Source of the DNA: Zasmidium citrigriseum
Taxonomy: Eukaryota > Ascomycota > Dothideomycetes > Mycosphaerellales > Mycosphaerellaceae
Length of the DNA stretch: 64,000 bases
Direction of reading: 5' to 3'
Assembly: GCA_002786025.1 (NCBI GenBank)
Contig: NHNW01000003.1
Location: 186,001-250,000, forward strand
The notes under the pieces are model-generated. The model saw nothing but the letters and a program-made list of their open reading frames with translations. It was not told the origin of the DNA and ran no database searches. Positions 33,833 through 43,389 of this stretch are shown in pieces; the stretch's first letter is position 1; the number at the start of each line of letters is the position of its first letter. The position numbers and the translations under genes were made by a program.

Positions 33833-33896
33833 CCGAATGCTGAATTATTAATTCGCAGCTCTTTCTTTTGGCGGGCCGTTGATCCTTCAATTCGTG
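33833..33896. repeat. Copy 2 of the direct repeat with a palindromic core
   Basis: Second copy; the identical palindrome is at 33842-33854. It differs from copy 1 at a handful of positions and has a short gap after the pyrimidine run. It ends about 210 bp before the aldo/keto reductase ATG. Confidence 0.85.
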
Positions 33897-34108
33897 TGCT
33901 CGCTCGCGAGGGAGAAGTACCTTTGGCGGAGCGGAGGGAATTAGGCTGACACCCTCGAGCGCGGTGCGTTGATATGACCAAGCGGATGAGGGTTTGTTTG
34001 CGGACGATGGGGGTTATAAGAAGGGCGGGTCAGTTTCTTGTCTTGAAGTTTGAGGACAGGCTCCTCATTCTATTCTTTTTTTGGCTCAACTCTACACTTG
34101 ACAGGATC

Positions 34109-35304
34109 ATGGCGCCAGATCTCTCGAATCGACCAAAGGTAGCTACCAACATCCCCTTTAGACATGCTGTCGCTCCTCTGGCTCATTGTATACGAGTAGA
34201 TCATCTTCGGTGCCGGCATCTTCGGCGGACCTCGCGTGCCTGACGTCGCCAGTGTCAAAGCCCATTGTGATCTCTTCCACTCCTATGGTCATGATACTAT
34301 CGATACTTCCCGCGCGTATCCTCTCGAGCAGCTCGGTCGCTCGGAGGAGCTGCTCGCTGAAAGCGGTGTGGCCAAGTGGGCGACCATCGACACCAAAGTC
34401 AACTCTCTGATCGAGAAGGCTTTGTCTGCGGAGAACGTCGCGGCGAGTATCGAGCAGAGCTTGAGGGCGTTGAATATGCAGCAGGTCGATGTCGTGTATT
34501 TGGCGCTGCCGTCGTTGGATGTGCGCTTTGAGGAGACGGTTGAGGCGATTGATCGGGCGCACCGGGAGGAAAAGTTTAGGAGGTTTGGCTTGAGTAACTA
34601 TTCGCCGAGGGAGGTTGAGGAGATTGTGGAGTTTGCGGAGAGGAAGGGTGTGTCAATTGATCTGTTATCTTGATGCGCTTCCACTGACGCATATAGGTTT
34701 CGTGAAGCCGACCGTGTATCAAGGCCAGTACAATCCGATCGCCAGGTTGGGCGAGAAAGAGCTCTTGCCGGTTCTGCGAAAGCATGGCATTGCATTCTAT
34801 GCCTACTCGTAAGTCCAACCAGGTCATTTCGGCAACCCAGGTCTTTGCTGATGCATTCTTAGACCTTCCGGCGCGGGTATCTTCAGTGGCAAGGTCAACA
34901 AGGACTCCATTCAGAGGCCCGAAGGTCGATTCTCCCACTCCACGTTTGTTGGCAAATACTATTCGGAATCCTATTTGCGGGATGAGCTGCTCGATGCTGC
35001 CATGAAAGTGCACGAGGCTGCGCAGAGGCACGGGCTCACCGGGCATGCGGTGGCCTTGCGATGGGTCCTGCATCATTCAGCCTTGCGCAAGGAACTTGGA
35101 GATGCCATGCTGTTCTCTGCTGCGCATCTCAGCCAGACCGAAGAGAATCTCAAGATTTGCGAGGGCGGTCCTTTGCCGGAGGAGTTGGTGGAGGTTGTGG
35201 AAGACGTCTGGCCGGTAGCTGAGCCCGTCGCCCCTTGGGCATGGATCGATGTGAAAGCCCAGACGGAGGAGTTCAAGAAAGGTCTCAACAGCACGGAGAA
35301 GTAG
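34109..35304 (+). CDS. Aldo/keto reductase (AKR7/aflatoxin-aldehyde-reductase-like)
   Basis: NADPH-dependent reductase of aldehydes or ketones, cytosolic. Exons 34109-34138, 34200-34647, 34697-34808 and 34863-35304 give 343 residues. The tiny first exon encodes ten residues, and the junction gives RPKIIFGAGIFGG, the usual first strand. The catalytic region includes the conserved DTSRAYP (Asp and Tyr of the tetrad) and the later VDVVYLALPSLD, where the His of the usual LHxP motif is not retained. EEKFRRFGLSNYSPREVEE and YQGQYNPIARLGEKELLP match AKR7-type enzymes. Its stop codon lies one base from the stop of the convergent PSI-domain gene. The duplicated palindrome element upstream may be regulatory. 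Confidence 0.9.
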
Positions 35305-35305
35305 A

Positions 35306-35806
35306 TCAGCCAAGTAATCGCGAACGCTCTGTAACCTCCTCCTGTTCGCTGTGATTCTGAAGATCCGGTCGAGCCCATACGCGGTACAGCCACTTGCGCC
35401 AGTTGTCTCTCTCCCACTGTCGAAATTGGTGAGTGCCGTCATCTTTGACCTTTATTTCGGTTCCCTTGTATTGGCCAGAGCCTAGGAAAGGATTGATGTG
35501 TTTGATTGCCCAGCCGATACCAAACAGGATAGCCAGTGCTGCAATGGTCGCGAAGACGGTGACAATGACGCTGAGAAGTGTCGTTGTTGAACATCCACAG
35601 CCTAGTGCTTTGGTCCGTAATTCGAAGCGCTCTGCGGACAGCGGACAGATGGCTCCATTCGATACCGGCTCGACCAACGATGATGCTGGCACGCAAGTTG
35701 AACTGTAAGGACACCAGCCGCATCCATGCTTGTCCTTGATGCAAGAGCCGCAGTCTTGAATCCGCCAGCAAGCTTCAAAACGATCTCTGTTCGAATTCAG
35801 TGCCAT
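35306..35806 (-). CDS. Small PSI (plexin-semaphorin-integrin)-domain single-pass membrane protein
   Basis: Single exon, 166 residues. Residues 11-54 form a cysteine-rich PSI-like module: C13, C19, C22, C29, C32, C38 and C54, with the diagnostic CGSCIKDKHGCGWC. A further C70-G-C72 pair immediately precedes one hydrophobic helix (about 75-100). The remainder is hydrophilic with a basic stretch RQWERDNWRKWLYRVWARP and ends in an acidic tail. There is no obvious cleavable signal peptide, so the helix may act as the anchor with the PSI module in the lumen or outside. The cellular role is unknown. It converges with the reductase (one-base gap) and is divergent from the telomere-type gene. Confidence 0.8.
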   Translation of the reverse strand: MALNSNRDRFEACWRIQDCGSCIKDKHGCGWCPYSSTCVPASSLVEPVSNGAICPLSAERFELRTKALGCGCSTTTLLSVIVTVFATIAALAILFGIGWAIKHINPFLGSGQYKGTEIKVKDDGTHQFRQWERDNWRKWLYRVWARPDLQNHSEQEEVTERSRLLG

Positions 35807-36049
35807 TTTTGTCGAAGATGATGTTTGAGATAGAAAGAGAACAGAGGACGGAGAGTCGATGCTGAGGTCATGCTCGAGCACAGACCGGCGTGGGTGAGTT
35901 TGGAAGCTCCAGGACGCGGCTGCACCTCGCTCCTGCTCCCACACGCGATTCACACGCCACGCTGATTGCTCATGCCACCGCTCTGTCGACGAATGTGCGG
36001 GAATCTGTCGACGATGCTGGAATCTCCCGTCGACTAAACGATACGAACG
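35807..36049. promoter_or_regulatory. Short divergent promoter, PSI protein / telomere-type OB protein
   Basis: Only 243 bp separate the two ATGs. One near-MluI sequence, ACGCGA, occurs near 35942; no full MCB box is seen. Confidence 0.4.
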
Positions 36050-39000
36050 ATGGCGGCGACGACAATTCCCATCACCTCCCTGTCGCCCTTTGAAGCCCCA
36101 CCAGCCTCGAAATCCATCCGGGCGGTGGTGTCGCTGCTGTGGCCGTACAGCTCCAGCACCAAGCAATGCGCGCTGTTGCTCGCGGATCCGGACTTTCGCC
36201 TGCGCAATAGAAAGGGGCAGGTGCGAGTGCGTTTCACGGGAGCCAGTGCTGAGGCTGTCGCCAAAGGTCGCATTGGAATTGGCGATGAGCTGGTGTTGGA
36301 GCTCGGAGGCGCGCAATGGGCTAGCGAACAGACGCGTGTGGCCACGCCTGGGAAAAGTGTTGATGGAGAGCTAGTGTTCGGGGGACAGTTGGCGCTGAGC
36401 GTAACGCGGAAAGCGAATGGAGATCAGAGTGATCTTGTTCTACGAGTCAACGAGACCACACCACCACCTGAGGAGCCAGAACAGCCAATCCCAAATGGAA
36501 ACCATGCGACTCCAGCAAGAGCGGCGCCATCGTGGATGCGTGCGAGCATGGGCGGCGCAGATGTCACGCCGATCTACTCTAGTCCGGCATTTGTGAAGAG
36601 GTTGAGGTTGTCAGGAGGCAAGACGTCCTGGGATCCCTTTGCGGATGATGAGAACGAACTGGACGATGATTCTGGTCCAAGGAAGAGGCAGAGGATATCG
36701 TTCGGCGGTAAGAAGCGGTGGAAGCTCTCGGAGAGGACACCAAGCCCGGAGAAAGAAATGCCCATGGCCTCACAGGTTGATGAAGAAGTGGACCGTTCTA
36801 TGGCCGAGGAAGATCTACAATCTGGTGATACTCAGGCTGAAAGTCATGCGCAAGAAGAGGTACCAGCCTTGTCGTCAGCAGGCCCGTTGCAAGACGCTCC
36901 CGTTGGAATGCCACCACCACCGCTACCGCGTCTACAGCTACCCTCAGAAGTACCATTCGTTGAAGCTCAGCAGAGTCAGCAACGTACGAATGCTGATGGC
37001 GATGGACCTTCAACGCCCAAGCTGCACCCTGTTCCTTCATCAGCGTTGCCTTTGCCTTCTCCGTTCCCAACGGAGGCTTCACAGGTGCAATTCGGTATTC
37101 AAAGACCGGGGGCCTCTGTCGGGACCACTGCTTTGGACGCTTTGGCTGAAGTCGCCGGTACTGCCAGAGAAGCTGAGCCCACTTCATTGCAACATGAAGA
37201 CGCTGCCGCTGAGGAAATGTCACCGATCGTTTCTCACCAACTCGCACCTCCAGATACTGCAACCAGTGGGCTTGTTTTCCCAACCATTTCACCGAATGCG
37301 AGCCTCGCATCAACAGCAGAGATCGTCCGCGAAGAGGAACCTTTGCACGAGAGGGAGATTGTTACGACCCAAGATGTACATCAACCCGTGTCACAAAACG
37401 AGCAGCGTGACCAGACGACACAGCATTCGATTCCGGAATATTTATCAGACACTGAAGAAGACGAAGAAATGTATTATGACCATATGCGCAGGAGATTCCC
37501 TTCTGTCACGGAGAGTGGACGTGTAAGAGTTGATCACCAAGAGGAAGGCTATTACGACGATCTGTCTCAGGTTCACGAGGACGAAGTTGAGGAAGTCATT
37601 GACCCGGACACCATGGGAGAGGAACCAGTATCCGAGGATTCTGGCGAGAATGGAAGTGATGAAGATGAAGTTGCCGAAGATGCAGAACTGGAGGCCTCTG
37701 CAGAAACTCAAGAAACACCACAGCCCCCTGTTGTGACTCTCGATGAGCCTGACGAAGCGCCGCCAGCTGGTCCAATTCAGCAAGCTGAAAAGCATGCTCG
37801 ATCGTTGGAACCCGATCCAGCTCTCAAGGCGATGCAAGATGCAAGAGAAGACCTTCGAAAGGAGAAGCGCGAGACGTTGAAGACTCCTGCTGGGCCGCCG
37901 CCGGGACTTTTTGGTTTCGATGGGGCTGCTAATGACACCCCATTTCAGCCAAAGTCGACGCCCCAATCTGAGAAGGATCGGATCATGAAAAAGACATACA
38001 GCAGTTTGTTCGGATTTCGGGCTTCGCCTTCTCCCGAGTTTCAAAGACAACCGCAGCCGCAGACTCCTACACCAGCTATGCCTGTTGGTCATCTATCGCA
38101 GATTGCAAAGGGGAGACTTGAGATCGCAAGAGCACCAAGAGAGGAGTCCACTGTTGAGGCTGTTGCTCATGAAAATCATACGGCCCCTGCAGCCGACCTA
38201 GAACATGTGCAAGATCCTGAGACCCGTGAAAGCCCGTCTTCTGCGGCTATGGATGTCGTCCCTACCGCGGATGCCGTCAACGAGGTCGAAGAAGCCACCG
38301 AGGAGACCGGAGAAAGCATGCCAGTTGCCGATGTCCAAGATGGCTCACTGTTAGCAGCTGTCAACGCCGACGAAGCTCAACCAAGTATCCCAGACGTCGA
38401 CAACGACATGCGCCTGCCGGTCGATGTGCCTGCGGTGGAGGAAACTACACAATCGGACCAGATGCCCGTGAAAGAAGCGCCGCAAGTCGATGTCGAGATG
38501 CAAGACGTGACCGAAGACCCGGTGCCCGATGGTCTATCGATCAATCAAGATCTTGGAGAGGCCATTGCTCCTAAGGAGGATCCACAGCATCCGCCAGCGA
38601 GCTCCGCGCCCAAACCTACTCAGGTGACAGTCATTGATCTTGGTGATAGTTCTGACGACGATGAGCAACCAGCACCAGCACCTCAGCAATCCCGCGACCA
38701 GGCTGTAGAAGAAGAACAACCGGCCGTTCAACCTCAACAGGAAGCTCCCTCTCTTGAAGACTTTGCACAAATCGAGCAGGGTCCTTTAACTCAAGTGCCA
38801 GATTTTTCTGGCCTGCAAAATGGTCCCCGTCACACTACGCAGGACTCTCAAGGCAGTGCCTTGCAGTCAGATATGCTGGACACCACACAGACGACGGTTG
38901 ACCGATCTGAGATCGTGACTCCGGTCGCAGAAGATTTCAATACCGTCATTCCCGACACTTCTCAAGAGGACGCTCTCTGGCTGAACCAAGGCCAACAAGA

Positions 39001-41293
39001 TGGGTTCTTTGCCGACCAGATGCCGAATCAGGAGTTTGAAGGCGCGGCAATGCCACAGCTTACCCAACAGGCTGCGGCGGCGACCACGGATCCATATCGA
39101 TACTTCTCATTCCAGTCTGCCACTTCTGTTGCTACTGACAATAGTGACAACTTGCCTCCAACTGCAGTGCAGTCTTTCGCCCAGGAGGAGCAAGCCGAGC
39201 CAGCACCCACCGACTTGACGGAAGAAATTTCTAATGAAGGGATCGCCTTTGAGCAGGAGAGTATGGCGATGCAGCTTGATCCTGCCCTTGCAATTCCTAC
39301 TGCTTCTGGCGAACCTGTGATCCAATTGACCGAGCAAGTTGAGATTCAAGAGACGCCGCAAGACGACAGCATCTTAGAGCTTGGTCAGGCCCCCATTCCC
39401 CTCGGTGAACCTGAGCCTCCGAAGAGCGTTGCGCAGACTACTGGTGAAATGGAAACCGATGTCGTGGAAAGAGAAGACTTGGCGCAAGAACCCCAGCGGC
39501 CCGAGGTCGCAAATATCCGTCCCAGCTCAGAGCAACGATTGTCCGAGGACGTCTCTATGGAGGACGAGCCCTCACAGGCTGAGGCTGAGTCAATAGATGA
39601 TGAGACGCAGGAAGAGAGCGAAGTCGTTCCAGGGCAGACCACGCAGGCAACATATCCAGCTTTGCCCATCAGCCCGGAAGAATCTCAACATCGCGTAGAA
39701 TCGCAGCCATTTGAGACACAGATGCCCCTGCACAGGATTGCGAATGAGTTGCCGCCTACTCCAAAGCTCACCCAGGGCGACTCATTGACCGAGAACGAGG
39801 TGCAAGTGGTTGTTGAAGAGGCCGATGAAGAAGATCAAGAAGCTGCTGAAGACGCAGCGCCTCCAGAGCCGACCACACCGCCGCGCACGAGAAGCCACAA
39901 GGCGTATGGACCGGCTCTTGAGAGCCCTGCGAAGAAGACTCCCGTTAGGCGATCACCAAGGAAGACCCAGACAGATACTGTAGACTCCGTGGCTGAAGAG
40001 TCTCAGCAAGGGAAGCCAGAAGAACCATCCACATCCCAACGCCGACGTCGAAGCGTACAGCACCTCACCCCGGCGAAGCAAACTCCTGCGAGGCGCTCAC
40101 CTAGGAAGGCACAAGCTGCGACTGAAGTCCTTGAGGAAGTGACAGAACGCGATCATGAGGAGAGATCAGAAGATGCCGCCTCACAAAGCTCACCTCAACA
40201 ACCTGCACTCACCTCAGTCAAGAAGACTCCAATCCGCCGCTCACCCAGGAAATCCCAGGCGGACAGTCAGACGTCAGAGAAAACATCTGAAGATCTGGAG
40301 ACTATGTCGCCAGTCAAGCCTGTCACCAGACACTCCGCGAAGAAGGAGCAAGCCCATGCTCAGAACGGTGATGTCGATGTCCCTAAGGCGATCCAGGAGG
40401 CCGAAGAGATGGAAGACACAATCTCGGTCACGCCTCCTGCAAAAGCTACCACGCGGCAATCAGCAAAGAGGCCGGAAGTGCAGGTCGAGAAAGACGAGGT
40501 GGACGTCAAGCAAGCGGTGCCAGGGAAGACACCAACCACTTCGCGAAAGTCTTTCACCTCACAGCTGGGCCGTGTGCCAGCCGTTATTTCCAACTGGTTC
40601 TCGCCGCGACGCTCGTCTCGTCCTGAACAGGAGGAAGAAGAGCCTGAGACTGCAGTCGGAGAACCGGCAACACTCAAGCGAGAGAGAAGCAATGGCTTTC
40701 AGACCGCGCTGTCCTACTTCACGCCCCTTTCGAATCTGGAAGAGAAAGTCAACCCAGCCAGCCAGTACCAGACGGACAACTCGGTCGATGTCCTCGCAGT
40801 CGTCACCGACGAGACGAAGGCCCCTGAGCGTGCCAAAGGTGGTCCGAGGGATTACTTCACAATCTTCCGCATCACGGACTCTAGCCTTGATGCTAAAGAG
40901 TCAGTCCGGGCTGAAGTCTTCCGCCCCTGGCACTCCACACTTCCCATGGCCCAGGTTGGCGACGTTGTTCTCCTGCGAGCTTTCGCAGTCAAGACTCGCA
41001 AGCGTCAGCCCTACTTGCTTTCCACCGATGCCAGCGCATGGTGCGTGTGGCGTTACTCGGAGGATGATGGCGAAGAGAAACGGCCTGTGACCCGCAAGCG
41101 CGGTGCTAGTTTCTCTGCGACATCGGGTACGAGAGAGGTTATCAAGGGACCTCCAGTCGAGTTTGGCGAGGAAGAACGGGAGCGAGCTGCTGAACTGAGG
41201 AAGTGGTGGCTGGCAAACAAGAGGGATACTGTCGCTGAAGAGGTTCAGGTTTCTCCAAGAACGGCACGGACGACGAGATCTCAGAAGCTGTGA
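36050..41293 (+). CDS. Telomere-type single-strand DNA-binding (POT1/Cdc13 OB-fold) domain protein, very large and acidic
   Basis: Single exon, 1747 residues, with no intron needed. The C-terminal part (about 1577-1690) matches the Telo_bind OB-fold: DYFTIFRITDSSLDAKESVR, then AEVFRPWHSTLPMAQVGDVV, LLRAFAVKTRKRQPYLLS and SAWCVWRY. The N-terminal 130 residues look like another beta-rich OB-type unit (LRNRKGQVRVRFTG, DELVLELGGAQW). About 1200 residues of acidic, Glu/Gln/Pro-rich disorder lie between them. A SUMO-interacting-like motif VTVIDLGDSSDDDE is at 859-872. Three basic repeats, K-x-T-P-x-R-R-S-P-R-K, start at 1295, 1343 and 1391. I infer a telomere or chromatin role; a Cdc13/shelterin-like function is plausible but unproven. 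Confidence 0.82.
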   Translation: MAATTIPITSLSPFEAPPASKSIRAVVSLLWPYSSSTKQCALLLADPDFRLRNRKGQVRVRFTGASAEAVAKGRIGIGDELVLELGGAQWASEQTRVATPGKSVDGELVFGGQLALSVTRKANGDQSDLVLRVNETTPPPEEPEQPIPNGNHATPARAAPSWMRASMGGADVTPIYSSPAFVKRLRLSGGKTSWDPFADDENELDDDSGPRKRQRISFGGKKRWKLSERTPSPEKEMPMASQVDEEVDRSMAEEDLQSGDTQAESHAQEEVPALSSAGPLQDAPVGMPPPPLPRLQLPSEVPFVEAQQSQQRTNADGDGPSTPKLHPVPSSALPLPSPFPTEASQVQFGIQRPGASVGTTALDALAEVAGTAREAEPTSLQHEDAAAEEMSPIVSHQLAPPDTATSGLVFPTISPNASLASTAEIVREEEPLHEREIVTTQDVHQPVSQNEQRDQTTQHSIPEYLSDTEEDEEMYYDHMRRRFPSVTESGRVRVDHQEEGYYDDLSQVHEDEVEEVIDPDTMGEEPVSEDSGENGSDEDEVAEDAELEASAETQETPQPPVVTLDEPDEAPPAGPIQQAEKHARSLEPDPALKAMQDAREDLRKEKRETLKTPAGPPPGLFGFDGAANDTPFQPKSTPQSEKDRIMKKTYSSLFGFRASPSPEFQRQPQPQTPTPAMPVGHLSQIAKGRLEIARAPREESTVEAVAHENHTAPAADLEHVQDPETRESPSSAAMDVVPTADAVNEVEEATEETGESMPVADVQDGSLLAAVNADEAQPSIPDVDNDMRLPVDVPAVEETTQSDQMPVKEAPQVDVEMQDVTEDPVPDGLSINQDLGEAIAPKEDPQHPPASSAPKPTQVTVIDLGDSSDDDEQPAPAPQQSRDQAVEEEQPAVQPQQEAPSLEDFAQIEQGPLTQVPDFSGLQNGPRHTTQDSQGSALQSDMLDTTQTTVDRSEIVTPVAEDFNTVIPDTSQEDALWLNQGQQDGFFADQMPNQEFEGAAMPQLTQQAAAATTDPYRYFSFQSATSVATDNSDNLPPTAVQSFAQEEQAEPAPTDLTEEISNEGIAFEQESMAMQLDPALAIPTASGEPVIQLTEQVEIQETPQDDSILELGQAPIPLGEPEPPKSVAQTTGEMETDVVEREDLAQEPQRPEVANIRPSSEQRLSEDVSMEDEPSQAEAESIDDETQEESEVVPGQTTQATYPALPISPEESQHRVESQPFETQMPLHRIANELPPTPKLTQGDSLTENEVQVVVEEADEEDQEAAEDAAPPEPTTPPRTRSHKAYGPALESPAKKTPVRRSPRKTQTDTVDSVAEESQQGKPEEPSTSQRRRRSVQHLTPAKQTPARRSPRKAQAATEVLEEVTERDHEERSEDAASQSSPQQPALTSVKKTPIRRSPRKSQADSQTSEKTSEDLETMSPVKPVTRHSAKKEQAHAQNGDVDVPKAIQEAEEMEDTISVTPPAKATTRQSAKRPEVQVEKDEVDVKQAVPGKTPTTSRKSFTSQLGRVPAVISNWFSPRRSSRPEQEEEEPETAVGEPATLKRERSNGFQTALSYFTPLSNLEEKVNPASQYQTDNSVDVLAVVTDETKAPERAKGGPRDYFTIFRITDSSLDAKESVRAEVFRPWHSTLPMAQVGDVVLLRAFAVKTRKRQPYLLSTDASAWCVWRYSEDDGEEKRPVTRKRGASFSATSGTREVIKGPPVEFGEEERERAAELRKWWLANKRDTVAEEVQVSPRTARTTRSQKL

Positions 41294-41609
41294 GATCCAT
41301 GAATGATGGCCAATTGGTGGCTACAACTATTGCTAGCACTTGCTCTAAGAACAGACCCAATATCAATCAATCATTTGGACGCATTTCTCTGGATCTCTTC
41401 CTGTTTCCTCAGCATGTGATTTCCCCAGCCTCTGTCTTTCGCTAGCGTGCGGCCAATTTCCGAGCTGGACCCTGAACGACGTCAAGCTCAAGCTTCGCTG
41501 CAGGGAAAAAAAGTTGGAAGCTCCGTCGAGTCCTGAACATTTTCTGCAACACAAACCTCTTCTTCTCTCCATCCTTTCCTCTGCATCCTCACAGCAGAAC
41601 CTACACACA
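41294..41609. other. Intergenic region before the NAP-family gene
   Basis: 316 bp between two plus-strand genes; holds the NAP-gene promoter with a pyrimidine-rich leader. Nothing else seen. Confidence 0.45.
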
Positions 41610-42700
41610 ATGGCCGAAGCCGAAGCAGCACCAGTCTCCTACGAGGACCTCGCCCTCCTCGAGGACGAATTCGAAGATGTCGACTGCGAGATCAGTACGT
41701 CCATCCCATCTTCTCCCAACACACCGCTTCACCATACTAACAAAACTCAGTGCGCAAACAATACGAACTAACCAAACCCCTCTACACCAAACGCGCCACC
41801 GCCATAACCAAAATCCCCAACTTCTGGGCCCTGGTCCTCGAACAAGCACCCCTCGAAATCGACCAATTCATCCAACCCTCCGACAGCCGCATCTTCGGCG
41901 AATCCCTCCTAAACCTCACCGTCACTCGCCCGGAACTCGACGCCGGCGGGAAAGACGCCAGTCCCAAGAGTCTGAAATTCCGCTTCGAGTTCAAGGAGAA
42001 TGAGGATTTCTCGGACACGGTGCTGGAGAAGGAGTTCTGGTACCGGCGGGCAAAAGATGGATGGGTTGGGCTAGTCAGTGAGCCGGTGAAGGTACACTGG
42101 AAGAAGGGGAAAGATTTGACGGAGGGGTTGGGCGATGCGGCGTGTAAGGTCTGGGAGGGGAGGGTGAAGAAGGGGGATATGCTGAGTAAGGAGGTGGAGG
42201 GGTATGATGCTCTGAGGAAGCTTGTGGAGCATTGGAATGGGGCGAATACGAGCTTTTTTACGTGGTTTGGGTGGGTTAGTGGACGGCGGTGGGTAAGTGC
42301 TGAGGAGAGTGAGGCTGCGCAGAGGGAGTATCGGGAGAAGATGGAGAAGAGGAAGAAGGGGGAGAAGGTTGAGGTAGCTGAGGATGAGGAGGATGAAGAA
42401 GCTCAGTACGCTGCGAACGACGACTCGGATGTTGAGGTTCATGAGGCGGGCGAGGAGTTGGCTATCTCTCTTGCGGAGGACTTGTGGCCGAACGCGATCA
42501 AGTTCTTCACCCAAGCGCAGGAGATGGAGGAGCTGTCTGACGTGGATTTCGAGGATGACGATGATGAGATGGATGAGGATAATGAGGAGGGTGAGGGCGA
42601 GCCGGTGGATATCCGTGCTCTGGTGCAGGATAAGGGCAAGACGAGAAAGAGGATGAGCGATGGACCTGGTCCGTCTAAGAAGGCGAAGAAGGCTTCCTAG
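41610..42700 (+). CDS. NAP/SET family histone chaperone (Vps75/SET-like)
   Basis: Nuclear histone chaperone family that binds H3-H4 or H2A-H2B. Exons 41610-41694 and 41751-42700 give 344 residues; the intron has a GTACGT donor and CTAACAAAACTCAG acceptor, and splits the ATG-like codon before RKQYELTKPLY. The NAP fold is indicated by the dimerisation helix (LALLEDEFEDVDCEI through KRATAITKIPNFW), FWALVLEQAPLEIDQFIQP, and FKENEDFSDTVLEKEFWY. An earmuff-like region contains NGANTSFFTWFGWVSGRRW. The C-terminus is highly acidic (DVDFEDDDDEMDEDNEEGEG) and ends with a nuclear-localisation-like KTRKRMSDGPGPSKKAKK. It is closest in layout to SET/Vps75 rather than to larger Nap1. Confidence 0.88.
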
Positions 42701-43389
42701 TCGCCTACCTCACCACCATCGTCGTTGGAGAAAAGTTGGTGTACTATAGCTAGGTAATGCATCACAAAGCACTTGGTGTCCGCCATCGCAGCTCGCCTAC
42801 GCTCAAGGCCAAGCACAATGTCTCCATCAGTCTCGGTCTCGTTCTTCCGAGCATGCGGCATTGTGGATTACTTCCCCCCGGTATCTCGGCCCGGTCAATC
42901 CGGCTCTTGATATAGATCCTGGGGTTATCAGATCGTGAACGTCTCGCTTAACGAGATCGTTTCACGACTTCGCTTGGAGGGCTTCCCACCAAAGGAAGTT
43001 CGGTCCGATTTACGATATCAACACGAGCACAACGACAAGACAAGACGTTGAGAGAAGTGAAGCTCAGCGGTGGCTGAATGTTGAGATGAGAGCAAAGGCC
43101 GCATCGGCCATACGCTGTGTTTCATTTCATTACGTCTCAAATCAAAGTCTCAGATCCGCATTTGTTGGTATCTTTGTGTGGCCAAGAGAGGGAACACGAA
43201 TCTCCCCTCGTCGGCCGTTGAGCTCATGTCGTGTCTTTGTAGCTGATCCCTTTCCCAAACTTTTTGATCAAATCGATTACCAAGATCAATAGATAACCCC
43301 CTTCGTGAAAATGCTGCAAGATGCCGCCAGCGCCGCCATTATGATTCCACTGATAGGTGAAGATGTTCTCGAGGTTCGATTTGGCCGAG
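42701..43389. other. Intergenic region between convergent NAP-family and NmrA genes
   Basis: About 690 bp with 3' flanks of two convergent genes. No gene, repeat or RNA recognised. Confidence 0.45.

Larger units (their letters stand above)
33085..34108. other. Intergenic region between URC4 and aldo/keto reductase
   Basis: Non-coding, about 1 kb. Its notable content is a two-copy element at 33671-33736 and 33833-33896, listed separately. An AT-rich run with TTCTTTTTTT lies shortly before the reductase ATG at 34109. Confidence 0.5.

Noticed and set aside
36639..37526. Second-frame reading inside the telomere-type gene (and similar at 40155-41090)
   Set aside because: Arg/Leu-rich shadow of an acidic, repetitive reading frame; no independent ATG context or domain.
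40261..40480. The two weaker basic motifs near residues 1422 and 1464 as full members of the 48-residue repeat
   Set aside because: Spacing (about 31 and 42 residues) and sequence depart from the three strong copies, so I treat them only as decayed or unrelated S/K-rich motifs.
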